This document shows, in pieces, positions 1 to 5,552 of a stretch of DNA of 6,640 nucleotides. The number at the start of each line of letters is the position of its first letter. Positions within the stretch are counted from its first letter, which is position 1. The DNA comes from Thermomicrobiaceae bacterium (GTDB taxonomy: Bacteria > Chloroflexota > Chloroflexia > Thermomicrobiales > Thermomicrobiaceae), in contig SKTL01000292.1 of NCBI GenBank assembly GCA_007122555.1, positions 1 to 6,640 on the forward strand, written 5' to 3'. The translations under genes were made by a program, and so were the position numbers. The notes below the pieces were generated by a model. It did not search any database. It saw only the letters and a list, made by a program, of their open reading frames with translations, and was not told where the DNA came from.

Positions 1-9
1 AAAGAGGTA

Positions 10-195
10 TTACACCACTCGATTGTGAAACTCGCCATCCTGATTGACCTGATCCGGGTCGATTATGGCTCGTTCTATTGCCCAGAGCAATGAGCGCATC
101 TCCGCATGATCAATCAATATATGATTGTGCCACCGTTCGTTCGTCAGAACGACGAGCCTTCCAGCTGCGTCAGTGCATCGCAATACATGGTTCAC
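10..195 (-). CDS. Small hypothetical protein (61 aa), possibly a truncated member of a larger family
   Basis: A GTG-started ORF of 61 codons ends in TAA at 10-12. It begins 9 bp after the stop of the GNAT/acyl-CoA synthetase gene and lies in the same frame, so translational coupling to that gene is plausible; a weak GGGA lies about 11 bases before the GTG. The protein has a conserved look: a short beta-like start (VLRCTDAAGRLVVLT), then RWHNHILIDHAEM, then an amphipathic helix ending in a P-D-x-V motif (IIDPDQV). This pattern of Trp, His, an H-x-E-M element and PDxV recalls small prophage- or toxin-associated nuclease-like proteins and related hypothetical proteins, which usually run to about 90-110 residues and continue past this point. 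The sequence stops at NRVV, so it may be truncated by a nonsense change, but only 9 bases follow in the window. Family assignment is from memory and weak; no function is claimed. Confidence 0.5.
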   Translation of the reverse strand: MNHVLRCTDAAGRLVVLTNERWHNHILIDHAEMRSLLWAIERAIIDPDQVNQDGEFHNRVV

Positions 196-204
196 AACCG
201 GATC

Positions 205-2877
205 TCATCCCGATGACAATCTGATTCGCGCGTCCACTACCGTCGCCCCCTGAGAATGAACGAAGACCGGATTGCAGTCCAGTTCGGCGATCTGCGGCAA
301 GTCGTCCACCATGCGGCCGAGACGGAGCAACGCATCTTCGAGCGAGGCCACATCCCGGACTGGCTCGCTCCGGAACCCCGTCAGTAGCTTGCTGCATTTA
401 ACCTCATCGATCATCTGAGACACATCGTGCGGCGAAAGGGGCGCAAGGCGGAACGAAATATCGTGCATGAGTTCCACCATGACGCCGCCGGCTCCCAGCA
501 CAACCACCGGCCCGAATTGCGGATCATGTGCGGCGCCGATCAACATTTCCACGCCGTCTTCCGCCATCGATTGCAGCACCCAAGATTCAACGTCGATCCC
601 GAGGTGCTGCAAACGCTCCTGCATCGAGCGGGCCGCTGCGACCACATCGTCAGCACTCGCCAGATTGATTTCGACGGCGCCGTACTCGGTCTTATGCAAG
701 AGGTCCGGCCCATACGCCTTGAGCGCCATCCGCGAATCGAGCTGCTCACAGGCGGCGGGAATCTGATCAATGTCTGTCACCATACGCTGGGACACGGCGG
801 GCAGGCCGTAACAGTCAAGCAGTCTCCAGCACGTATCGGGATCGAGCCAATCCTGCCCGGCTCCGAGCGCTTCGGCAACGAGCGATGCCGCCTCTCCAGT
901 TCGAATGTCGTCGAACTGCGGGACATAGGACGATGGCCGGCGGCTCCACTCGGCGTAGTGGATGCTCCGGGCAAGCGCCTGAGCGGCTGACTCGGGATAG
1001 GTGTACACCGGAATCGGATTCTCCCGAACCCGGAGAGCGGCGCTCGCCCCGGACGAGGTCATCGATACGAAGAGGACCGGCTTGTGGCAGTTCAACGATT
1101 CAACAGCCTCCCGGACGGCCTGGTAGACCTGATGCACCGGATCGGCGATCGGTATGTTGATAACAATCAATGCATCAATATATTCGTCGCGAAGTAACGC
1201 CTTCACAGCACGCCGGTAGTGATCGGCGCTGGCTGACGCGATGAGATCAACTGGATTGCTGACGCCGGCGTGAGGCGGCAGGAATGCACGCAGCGCTTCC
1301 TGTGTCGCTCCGGAAAGTTCCGGCGCCTCAACCTCGTTTGCTTCGAGCGCATCGGCGCAGAGAATTCCCGGACCTCCCGCGTTGGTAATCACTCCAACTC
1401 GAGCCCCATCCGCCAGCGGCTGGCTGGCCAGCAGACCGGCAACGTCAAACATCTCCGCCAGCGTATTCGTCCGAATGACGCCGCTTTGCCGAAATAGCGC
1501 ATCAACCGTTGAATCAGAGGCGCCAAGCAGTGATCCTGTGTGCGAGGCGGCTGCTCGCTGTCCGCTATTCGACCGCCCGCTCTTGACGGCAACGATTGGT
1601 TTTCGCCGGGAAACGTCCCGCGCAATGTGCGAGAACCGCCTCGGATTCCCGAACGACTCCAGATACAGCAGGATGACGTCGGTCCGCTCATCTTCCTGCC
1701 AGTAGCAGAGCAGGTCGTTCCCCGAGATGTCCGCCTTGTTTCCAAGCGAGACGAAGCTGGACACTCCGAGCCCGAGCTCCTCGGCAAACTCGATGATCGC
1801 CATACCAAGAGCGCCGCTCTGCGACGCGAATGCAATGTTTCCGGCAGGGGGAAGCTTGGGGGCGAACGTCGCATCCAGCCCGATCGCCGGATCGGTGTTC
1901 AGAATCCCCATGCAGTTCGGGCCAATGATCCGGATTCCGGCCCGATGGCACTGTGCAAGAAGCTCCCGCTGGAGCGTCAACCCATCTTCACCGGTTTCGG
2001 AGAACCCGGCGCTGATGATAACCAGCGACCCGACGCCCTTTGCGATGCAATCCTGCACAGCCTCAGGAACCGATTCCGCGGGAACAGCGATCACCGCAAG
2101 ATCGACTGGACCCGGAATATCCTCGACCGAACGATAGGAGGGGACAGACTGGACAACCTGCGCGGTCTTGTTAACCGGATAGACCGGCCCGCGGAAGTCG
2201 CCACGCAAGAGATTATGAAAGAGCGTTCCCGAGATCGAATCCCGGTTTCGCGAGGCGCCGACCACCGCAACCGATTCCGGCTCGAAGAAGCGACGGACCG
2301 CCTGCGCAGCGGCATGGCGATCACGCAGCTCAAACTGTCGCACAGTGTTCGGTGTCGGGTCGGTCGGAAACCGCATCACCAGGCGGGATGGCTCAATTTC
2401 CACCTCGACCGGATATCCCGACTCGGCAATGACATTGACCATCCCCCAGTTCTCCGGATCCGCGACCGCCATACACTCACGAATCCCCTGGGAACGAGCG
2501 ACTTCCGCCAGCGCTCCGAGCAGATGAGTCGCCAGTCCGCGACCTCGCTCACTCTCTGCGACGGTAACGGACAGGCGAGCCATGTCACCATCCACCCGGG
2601 AGAATCCACCCTCAGCAACGACGCGCTCATGACTTCCAATGGTCACAAGCAGGGTGTATCGCTCGTCGAGCTGGCAGATCTGCTCGGCCTCACGGCGGAG
2701 ATCTTCGACACTGAACACTGACCCGAAGCGGCTCGTCTGCGCTTGCGGCGAGAGCTCCTGGAGCAACCATTCAACGCCTCGCTGATCGGCTGCCTCAGCC
2801 GGTCGGATCTGCACCGTCGTCCCATCACGAAGGACGGCCTCCCGCGGCCAGTTTCCGGACCCTGAATTCCCTGTCAT
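205..2877 (-). CDS. GNAT acetyltransferase fused to NDP-forming acyl-CoA synthetase (Pat-like, GNAT-first)
   Basis: This 890-residue protein has a GNAT domain at about 14-170 with the acetyl-CoA-binding motif RGRGLA (111-116). A CoA-binding Rossmann domain starts at SVAVVGAS (202-209), with GPNCMG at 319-324. A succinyl-CoA-ligase-like segment (about 345-490) carries SHTGSLLG (445-452), in which H446 sits where the phosphorylated histidine of NDP-forming synthetases is expected. A second ligase-like region spans about 490-645. An ATP-grasp module (about 665-888) has LLHKTEYGAVEINL-type residues (726-739) and closes with ELDCNPVFV (865-873). Proteins with these modules include Salmonella Pat, which acetylates acetyl-CoA synthetase lysines; GNAT is C-terminal there but N-terminal in the Streptomyces type, as here. 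No cyclic-nucleotide domain is visible. The ATG at 2877 gives the full GNAT domain, though its ribosome site (AAAGAG) is weak. It is probably co-transcribed with the CoA-transferase and crotonase genes upstream. It may be a regulatory acyltransferase, an active acyl-CoA synthetase, or both; the two cannot be separated from sequence. Confidence 0.93.
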   Translation of the reverse strand: MTGNSGSGNWPREAVLRDGTTVQIRPAEAADQRGVEWLLQELSPQAQTSRFGSVFSVEDLRREAEQICQLDERYTLLVTIGSHERVVAEGGFSRVDGDMARLSVTVAESERGRGLATHLLGALAEVARSQGIRECMAVADPENWGMVNVIAESGYPVEVEIEPSRLVMRFPTDPTPNTVRQFELRDRHAAAQAVRRFFEPESVAVVGASRNRDSISGTLFHNLLRGDFRGPVYPVNKTAQVVQSVPSYRSVEDIPGPVDLAVIAVPAESVPEAVQDCIAKGVGSLVIISAGFSETGEDGLTLQRELLAQCHRAGIRIIGPNCMGILNTDPAIGLDATFAPKLPPAGNIAFASQSGALGMAIIEFAEELGLGVSSFVSLGNKADISGNDLLCYWQEDERTDVILLYLESFGNPRRFSHIARDVSRRKPIVAVKSGRSNSGQRAAASHTGSLLGASDSTVDALFRQSGVIRTNTLAEMFDVAGLLASQPLADGARVGVITNAGGPGILCADALEANEVEAPELSGATQEALRAFLPPHAGVSNPVDLIASASADHYRRAVKALLRDEYIDALIVINIPIADPVHQVYQAVREAVESLNCHKPVLFVSMTSSGASAALRVRENPIPVYTYPESAAQALARSIHYAEWSRRPSSYVPQFDDIRTGEAASLVAEALGAGQDWLDPDTCWRLLDCYGLPAVSQRMVTDIDQIPAACEQLDSRMALKAYGPDLLHKTEYGAVEINLASADDVVAAARSMQERLQHLGIDVESWVLQSMAEDGVEMLIGAAHDPQFGPVVVLGAGGVMVELMHDISFRLAPLSPHDVSQMIDEVKCSKLLTGFRSEPVRDVASLEDALLRLGRMVDDLPQIAELDCNPVFVHSQGATVVDARIRLSSG

Positions 2878-2900
2878 GCACGCTCTTTCACTGTTGATTG

Positions 2901-2929
2901 ATCATGGTTCGAATTCGTTCCGCTCCGAA
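2901..2929 (-). promoter_or_regulatory. Weak internal promoter candidate for the Pat-like gene
   Basis: On the minus strand TTCGGA (2924-2929) and CATGAT (2901-2906) are separated by 17 bases, upstream of the ATG at 2877. The matches to the sigma-70 consensus are 3/6 and 4/6, so this could easily be chance. It is listed because the 140-bp gap and the hairpin at 2954-3011 make separate expression of the Pat-like gene conceivable. Confidence 0.18.
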
Positions 2930-2953
2930 CACGGCCGAGGTACACGTAACCGC

Positions 2954-3011
2954 GCGAGGCCCGCCGGATCCGAGCGGTCTTTTCTCGCAATCCCGGCCGG
3001 CGGAGCCTCGC
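2954..3011 (-). terminator. Intercistronic GC-rich hairpin after the crotonase gene (attenuator, partial terminator or mRNA stabiliser)
   Basis: The plus-strand arm GCGAGGCCCGCCGG (2954-2967) is matched by CCGGCGGAGCCTCGC (2997-3011), giving 14 paired positions with one bulged base and a 29-nt loop. The loop itself holds a small CGAG/CTCG repeat. The arm begins 6 bases after the crotonase stop codon (3018-3020), the usual place for a 3'-end structure. No run of T follows the second arm on the minus strand, so it is not a canonical intrinsic terminator. Partial termination, processing or 3'-end protection of the upstream mRNA are the likely roles. Confidence 0.5.
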
Positions 3012-3017
3012 TGACAG

Positions 3018-3803
3018 CTATCGGCCCTTCCATTGCGGTTTGCGCTTTTCGAGAAACGCATTGACGCCCTCTTTAAAGTCCTCGCTCATGTACGCCTTGA
3101 GTAACAGGTTTTGGTCCCGCTCCGGACGCCGATGATCCAGCACCCGCTTGACCGACTCCTTGGTCACCTGGATCGTCAACGGCGCATGGCTGGCGATCTT
3201 CTCGGCGATCTCCGTCACCCGCGCTTCCAGGTTTTCGGGCTCGACGACCTCATTCAACAGCCCGATCTGCTCGGCCTTTTCGGCATCGACCATCTCGGCC
3301 GTGTAGATCAGCTGCTTCGTCAACGCCGGGCCGATCAGGTCGACCATCCGGGCGTAGTTGCCCATCGCCAGGCAGTTGCCGAGCGTTCGGGCGATCGGCA
3401 TTCCGAACTTCGCGTTGGGCGTGCCGATTCGCATGTCCGCCGCCATCGCGATTCCGGCGCCGCCGCCGACCGCGTAGCCCTGAATCACGACGATTGTCGG
3501 TTTGTTCAGCGTCTCGAACCGGGTAATCTTCCCGCCGACGCGCTCCTCGTAGTCCAGCGCGTGCTCGGGATCGGTGAAGGACTGAAACTGGCTGATATCC
3601 GTTCCGGCGACGAACGCCTTATCACCGGCTCCCCGCACCACCAGCACCCGGATATCCGGATCCTTTTCAATCTCATCACAGACATCTCCGAGAATATCGT
3701 ACATCTCGAACGTCATGGCGTTCCGGGATTCGGGGCGGTTGAACGTCAGCCAGGCGACCGCGCCGCGCCGTTCATAGATCACATCATTCGTGGTAATTTC
3801 CAT
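3018..3803 (-). CDS. Enoyl-CoA hydratase/isomerase (crotonase) family protein with altered active site
   Basis: At 261 residues it has the normal length for a single-domain crotonase, which acts on acyl-CoA thioesters in the cytoplasm. The N-terminal core (VAWLTFNRPESRNAM, 16-30) is typical. The two oxyanion-hole segments are visible: AFVAGTDISQF (63-73) and GYAVGGGAGIAMAADMRI (109-126). AKFGMPIARTLGN (131-143) and the C-terminal SEDFKEGVNAFLEKRKPQW (240-258) are also family hallmarks. The two glutamates that catalyse hydration in classical enoyl-CoA hydratases are missing: the first position is Gly117 and the second, after FGxP, is Ile137. Ordinary enoyl-CoA hydratase activity is therefore doubtful, and isomerase, hydrolase, decarboxylase or another crotonase chemistry is possible. 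The start is fixed by GGAGG at 3808-3812, 4 bases before the ATG at 3803. The gene lies 42 bp after the CoA-transferase gene, so the two very likely form an operon and share an acyl-CoA pathway. Confidence 0.93.
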   Translation of the reverse strand: MEITTNDVIYERRGAVAWLTFNRPESRNAMTFEMYDILGDVCDEIEKDPDIRVLVVRGAGDKAFVAGTDISQFQSFTDPEHALDYEERVGGKITRFETLNKPTIVVIQGYAVGGGAGIAMAADMRIGTPNAKFGMPIARTLGNCLAMGNYARMVDLIGPALTKQLIYTAEMVDAEKAEQIGLLNEVVEPENLEARVTEIAEKIASHAPLTIQVTKESVKRVLDHRRPERDQNLLLKAYMSEDFKEGVNAFLEKRKPQWKGR

Positions 3804-3807
3804 GTAC

Positions 3808-3812
3808 CCTCC
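3808..3812 (-). promoter_or_regulatory. Ribosome binding site of the crotonase gene
   Basis: GGAGG on the minus strand, followed by GTAC and then the ATG. This is a near-consensus Shine-Dalgarno with short spacing, lying inside the 42-bp gap after the CoA-transferase stop. It indicates independent ribosome loading within one transcript. Confidence 0.7.
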
Positions 3813-3845
3813 AGGGAACGTTCGTGTCGGAATCGACCGTCCGCA

Positions 3846-5090
3846 TCAATCATCCGCGGGCTGGCTCGGAACCGTTCCGCGCCGGATGATCCCGTTCGAC
3901 TCCAGCGATTCAATCTCGGTCATGCTCAATCCGGCGTCTTGTAAGATCACATCCGTGTGCTGGCCGAGCAGCGGCGGGGCGTGATCCACGCCGGTCGGCG
4001 TCTCGGTGAACTTCACGGGCATACCGAGCAGCTTGATCTGTCCAATCGTCGGATGCTCCGTCTCCACAACCATCTCCCGGTGCAGGACCTGGGGATGATT
4101 CAGGCTCTCTGAGACATCGTAGATCGGTCCGCACGGTACGCCGGCCTCGTTGAGCAGCTCTTCCCATTCATCCGAGGTCTTCGCCTGCAGTTTCTCGTTG
4201 ATCAGTTCAATCAACGCGGCTCGATGCTCGAAACGGCCGCCGTTCGTCTTGAAACGTTCGTCCTCCAGCCATTCCTCGCCGCCGACCAGACGACAGAAGA
4301 TCGGCCAGCGTTTATCGCCGGTCGCCCCGATGGTGACGTAACCGTCTTTCGTCTGGAAGACGCCATACGGCGTGTTGATCGGGTGATGGTTGCCGGCCGG
4401 TGGCGGAACGCCGTCGCCATTCAGGTATCGCACCGCCTGGAAACCAAGCGTGCCGACCATGCTCTCCATCAGCGAGGTGTTGATCTGCTGTCCCTTTCCG
4501 GTTCGCTCTCGGGCGTGGAGCGCGGCGAGCACTCCATATGCGCCCAGAATTCCCGTAAGCAGATCGGCAATCGGAATTCCAACCCTGGTCGGTTCCTGAC
4601 CCTCGAATCCAGTGAGCCGCTGCAGGCCGGAGAATCCCTGAATGATCTGATCCAGCCCCGGGCGGTTGGCGTAGGGGCCATCCACGCCGAACCCGGAGAT
4701 CGAGCAGTAGATTATTCCGGGATTCGTCTGGCTGATCCGCTCGTACCCGATGTTCAGCGCGTCCATGACGCCCGGGCGGAAGTTTTCGACGACAACGTCC
4801 GCGGTCGCCGCCAGTTTCCGGAAGACTTCCTGGCCTTCGGGAACCTTGGTATTCAAACAGACCGAGCGCTTGTTGCGGTTCGCCGAGAGGAAGAAAGCGC
4901 TCTGGTCTCCCACCCAGGGCGGACCGGCGACTCGACCGTCGTCGCCGCCTTCAATCCGCTCCACTTTCACAACGTCGGCGCCAAGATCGCCGAGCATCAT
5001 GCCGCAGGTCGGCCCCGCGAGATGCCGCCCGAGATCGAGCACTCTGATACCGCTCAACGGTTTGACGCCTGGGTCCTGTTCATGACTCAT
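3846..5090 (-). CDS. CaiB/BaiF family III CoA-transferase
   Basis: This protein of 414 residues moves CoA between carboxylic acids, as formyl-CoA:oxalate, carnitine and succinyl-CoA-dependent transferases do, through an aspartyl-CoA thioester intermediate. The N-terminus PLSGIRVLDLGRHLAGPTCGMMLGDLGADVVKVE is the family signature (11-44 here). VENFRPGVMDALN (101-113), SGFGVDGPYANRPGLDQI (132-149) and TGKGQQINTSLMESM (197-211) follow in the usual order. The predicted catalytic aspartate is D176 in GIPIADLLTG (171-180). The C-terminal part includes GVPCGPIYDVSE (317-328) and PPLLGQHT (372-379), also typical. The start is taken at the ATG of 5088-5090, preceded by GGAGGGAG at 5101-5108. The frame stays open upstream to 5204, but those 38 residues (Cys/Gly-rich, unlike the family) are probably not translated. 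First gene of the minus-strand unit. The substrate cannot be deduced; the adjacent crotonase suggests an alpha,beta-unsaturated or beta-hydroxy acid. Confidence 0.95.
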   Translation of the reverse strand: MSHEQDPGVKPLSGIRVLDLGRHLAGPTCGMMLGDLGADVVKVERIEGGDDGRVAGPPWVGDQSAFFLSANRNKRSVCLNTKVPEGQEVFRKLAATADVVVENFRPGVMDALNIGYERISQTNPGIIYCSISGFGVDGPYANRPGLDQIIQGFSGLQRLTGFEGQEPTRVGIPIADLLTGILGAYGVLAALHARERTGKGQQINTSLMESMVGTLGFQAVRYLNGDGVPPPAGNHHPINTPYGVFQTKDGYVTIGATGDKRWPIFCRLVGGEEWLEDERFKTNGGRFEHRAALIELINEKLQAKTSDEWEELLNEAGVPCGPIYDVSESLNHPQVLHREMVVETEHPTIGQIKLLGMPVKFTETPTGVDHAPPLLGQHTDVILQDAGLSMTEIESLESNGIIRRGTVPSQPADD

Positions 5091-5100
5091 CGCCGATCTT

Positions 5101-5108
5101 CTCCCTCC
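5101..5108 (-). promoter_or_regulatory. Ribosome binding site that sets the CoA-transferase start
   Basis: GGAGGGAG on the minus strand lies 10 bases before the ATG at 5088-5090. This site, together with the start of family homology a few residues later, favours that ATG over the in-frame upstream one at 5204. Confidence 0.6.
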
Positions 5109-5129
5109 ACACTGACAGGATGTTACGCC

Positions 5130-5157
5130 ATTGTAGAGAACGCCGCCGAATCGGCAA
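5130..5157 (-). promoter_or_regulatory. Candidate sigma-70-type promoter of the minus-strand unit
   Basis: On the minus strand TTGCCG (5152-5157, 4/6 match to TTGACA) and TACAAT (5130-5135, 5/6 match to TATAAT) are 16 bases apart. Transcription would start near 5123 and give a leader of about 33 bases carrying the GGAGGGAG site. A perfect 11-bp palindrome, GCCGAATCGGC (5145-5155), overlaps the -35 hexamer and spacer and could be a repressor operator. All by eye. Confidence 0.4.
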
Positions 5158-5391
5158 AGCGTAAGAACCGAACTCACTTCGTCCCGCCCCGAAATAATCG
5201 GCAACTCCGGCGATTCTCAAGCATCCAGTGAAGCGGCCCGGTTGATGAGCCAGTGATGTAACCAAGCCCCTCTTGCACGGAACATACACGGACCCTCGAA
5301 CTGAAGTTGCGTTACCTGTCGCGCTGGTGTGGGAACCTGACAGCAAAGCGGTCCCTGAGCTGAGTTAAGAAATCAGCGCGAAGTTGGCAGT

Positions 5392-5400
5392 TGCTATGAT
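5392..5400 (+). promoter_or_regulatory. Candidate extended -10 promoter of the substrate-binding protein gene
   Basis: TTGCTATGAT in this stretch contains TGCTATGAT, a TGnTATAAT-like extended -10 element with a 5/6 hexamer match. No good -35 is seen at the standard distance (a TTGGCA at 5384-5389 is too close), which is acceptable for extended -10 promoters. Transcription would begin near 5407 and leave a leader of about 145 nt before the ATG at 5553. Confidence 0.35.
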
Positions 5401-5482
5401 GTTTATTTCCATCATCTATTGCGATTCCAGCCAGAGCCTGTTAGCATGTTTCCCAGTTGTGCAGGGACATTAAAGGTGCATT

Positions 5483-5500
5483 GTCTGATACGTGTCAGAC
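5483..5500. repeat. 18-bp near-perfect palindrome, operator or hairpin candidate
   Basis: GTCTGATACGTGTCAGAC reads the same on both strands at 16 of 18 positions; only the T/G pair flanking the central ACGT breaks symmetry. That is the size and symmetry of a dimeric repressor operator such as TetR- or LacI-family sites. Alternatively, in RNA the T/G pair becomes a wobble and it folds as a 7-bp stem with an ACGU loop. It lies 52 bp before the start codon of the binding-protein gene. Confidence 0.45.
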
Positions 5501-5509
5501 GATTTCGTC

Positions 5510-5531
5510 GGCTGCCCGCGACGTGGCAGCC
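5510..5531 (+). repeat. GC-rich hairpin close to the Shine-Dalgarno of the binding-protein gene
   Basis: GGCTGCC (5510-5516) and GGCAGCC (5525-5531) form a perfect 7-bp stem around the 8-nt loop CGCGACGT. It ends 8 bases before the AAGGAG site. No T run follows, so an intrinsic terminator is unlikely; control of translation or mRNA stability is more plausible. Confidence 0.5.
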
Positions 5532-5539
5532 ACAGGCTT

Positions 5540-5545
5540 AAGGAG
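5540..5545 (+). promoter_or_regulatory. Ribosome binding site of the substrate-binding protein gene
   Basis: AAGGAG followed by 7 bases (CATTAAT) and the ATG at 5553. This is an ideal Shine-Dalgarno and fixes the start of the partial gene. It lies just outside the inverted repeats of the leader, so its accessibility could depend on leader folding. Confidence 0.75.
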
Positions 5546-5552
5546 CATTAAT

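Larger units (their letters stand above)
5434..5545 (+). promoter_or_regulatory. Structured 5' leader candidate upstream of the substrate-binding protein gene
   Basis: Several inverted repeats stack here. AGCCTGT (5435-5441) pairs with ACAGGCT (5532-5538), extendable by one G-T pair, and would close the whole region. Inside lie ATG-TCCC/GGGA-CAT (5446-5470), GTCTGA/TCAGAC (5483-5500) and GGCTGCC/GGCAGCC (5510-5531). The closing helix would end at the Shine-Dalgarno AAGGAG (5540-5545), the geometry of a translational switch. Caveat: a 7-bp long-range match is expected by chance in a leader this size; the two local hairpins are stronger. No known riboswitch class is recognised. Confidence 0.35.
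5091..5552. other. 462-bp divergent intergenic region, no convincing gene
   Basis: This gap separates the minus-strand acyl-CoA unit from the plus-strand transporter gene. The left part holds the promoter candidate and leader of the CoA-transferase gene. The middle (about 5160-5380) shows no gene and no clear motif. The right part holds the extended -10 candidate and the inverted-repeat-rich leader of the binding-protein gene. The minus-strand frame running through 5346-5080 overlaps the true start of the CoA-transferase gene and has no recognisable protein character. Confidence 0.7.

Noticed and set aside
1540..2721. Long plus-strand frame of 393 codons opposite the Pat-like gene
   Set aside because: It lies wholly antisense to a gene with clear domain structure, has no recognisable domain and an arginine/proline-rich composition typical of antisense frames in GC-rich DNA.
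3111..3944. Plus-strand frame of 277 codons opposite the crotonase gene
   Set aside because: Antisense to a well-supported crotonase, with Arg/His/Asp-rich composition from complement codons and no domain.
5091..5204. Upstream extension of the CoA-transferase by 38 codons to an ATG at 5204
   Set aside because: The extension lacks family similarity and would run through the promoter candidate; the ATG at 5090 has a good ribosome site and matches the usual N-terminus.
4224..5231. Plus-strand frame of 335 codons opposite the CoA-transferase gene
   Set aside because: Antisense shadow of the CoA-transferase; no family features, no ribosome site considered convincing.
5080..5346. Minus-strand ORF of 88 codons in the divergent intergenic region
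   Set aside because: It overlaps the CoA-transferase start in another frame and the promoter region, and its protein shows no recognisable pattern.
5384..5400. TTGGCA and TATGAT read as a classical -35/-10 pair
   Set aside because: Only 5 bases separate them, far too short for RNA polymerase; only the extended -10 reading was kept.
5351..5468. GTCCCTG/CAGGGAC inverted repeat spanning 118 bp
   Set aside because: Seven base pairs over this distance are expected by chance, and it would cross the candidate transcription start.
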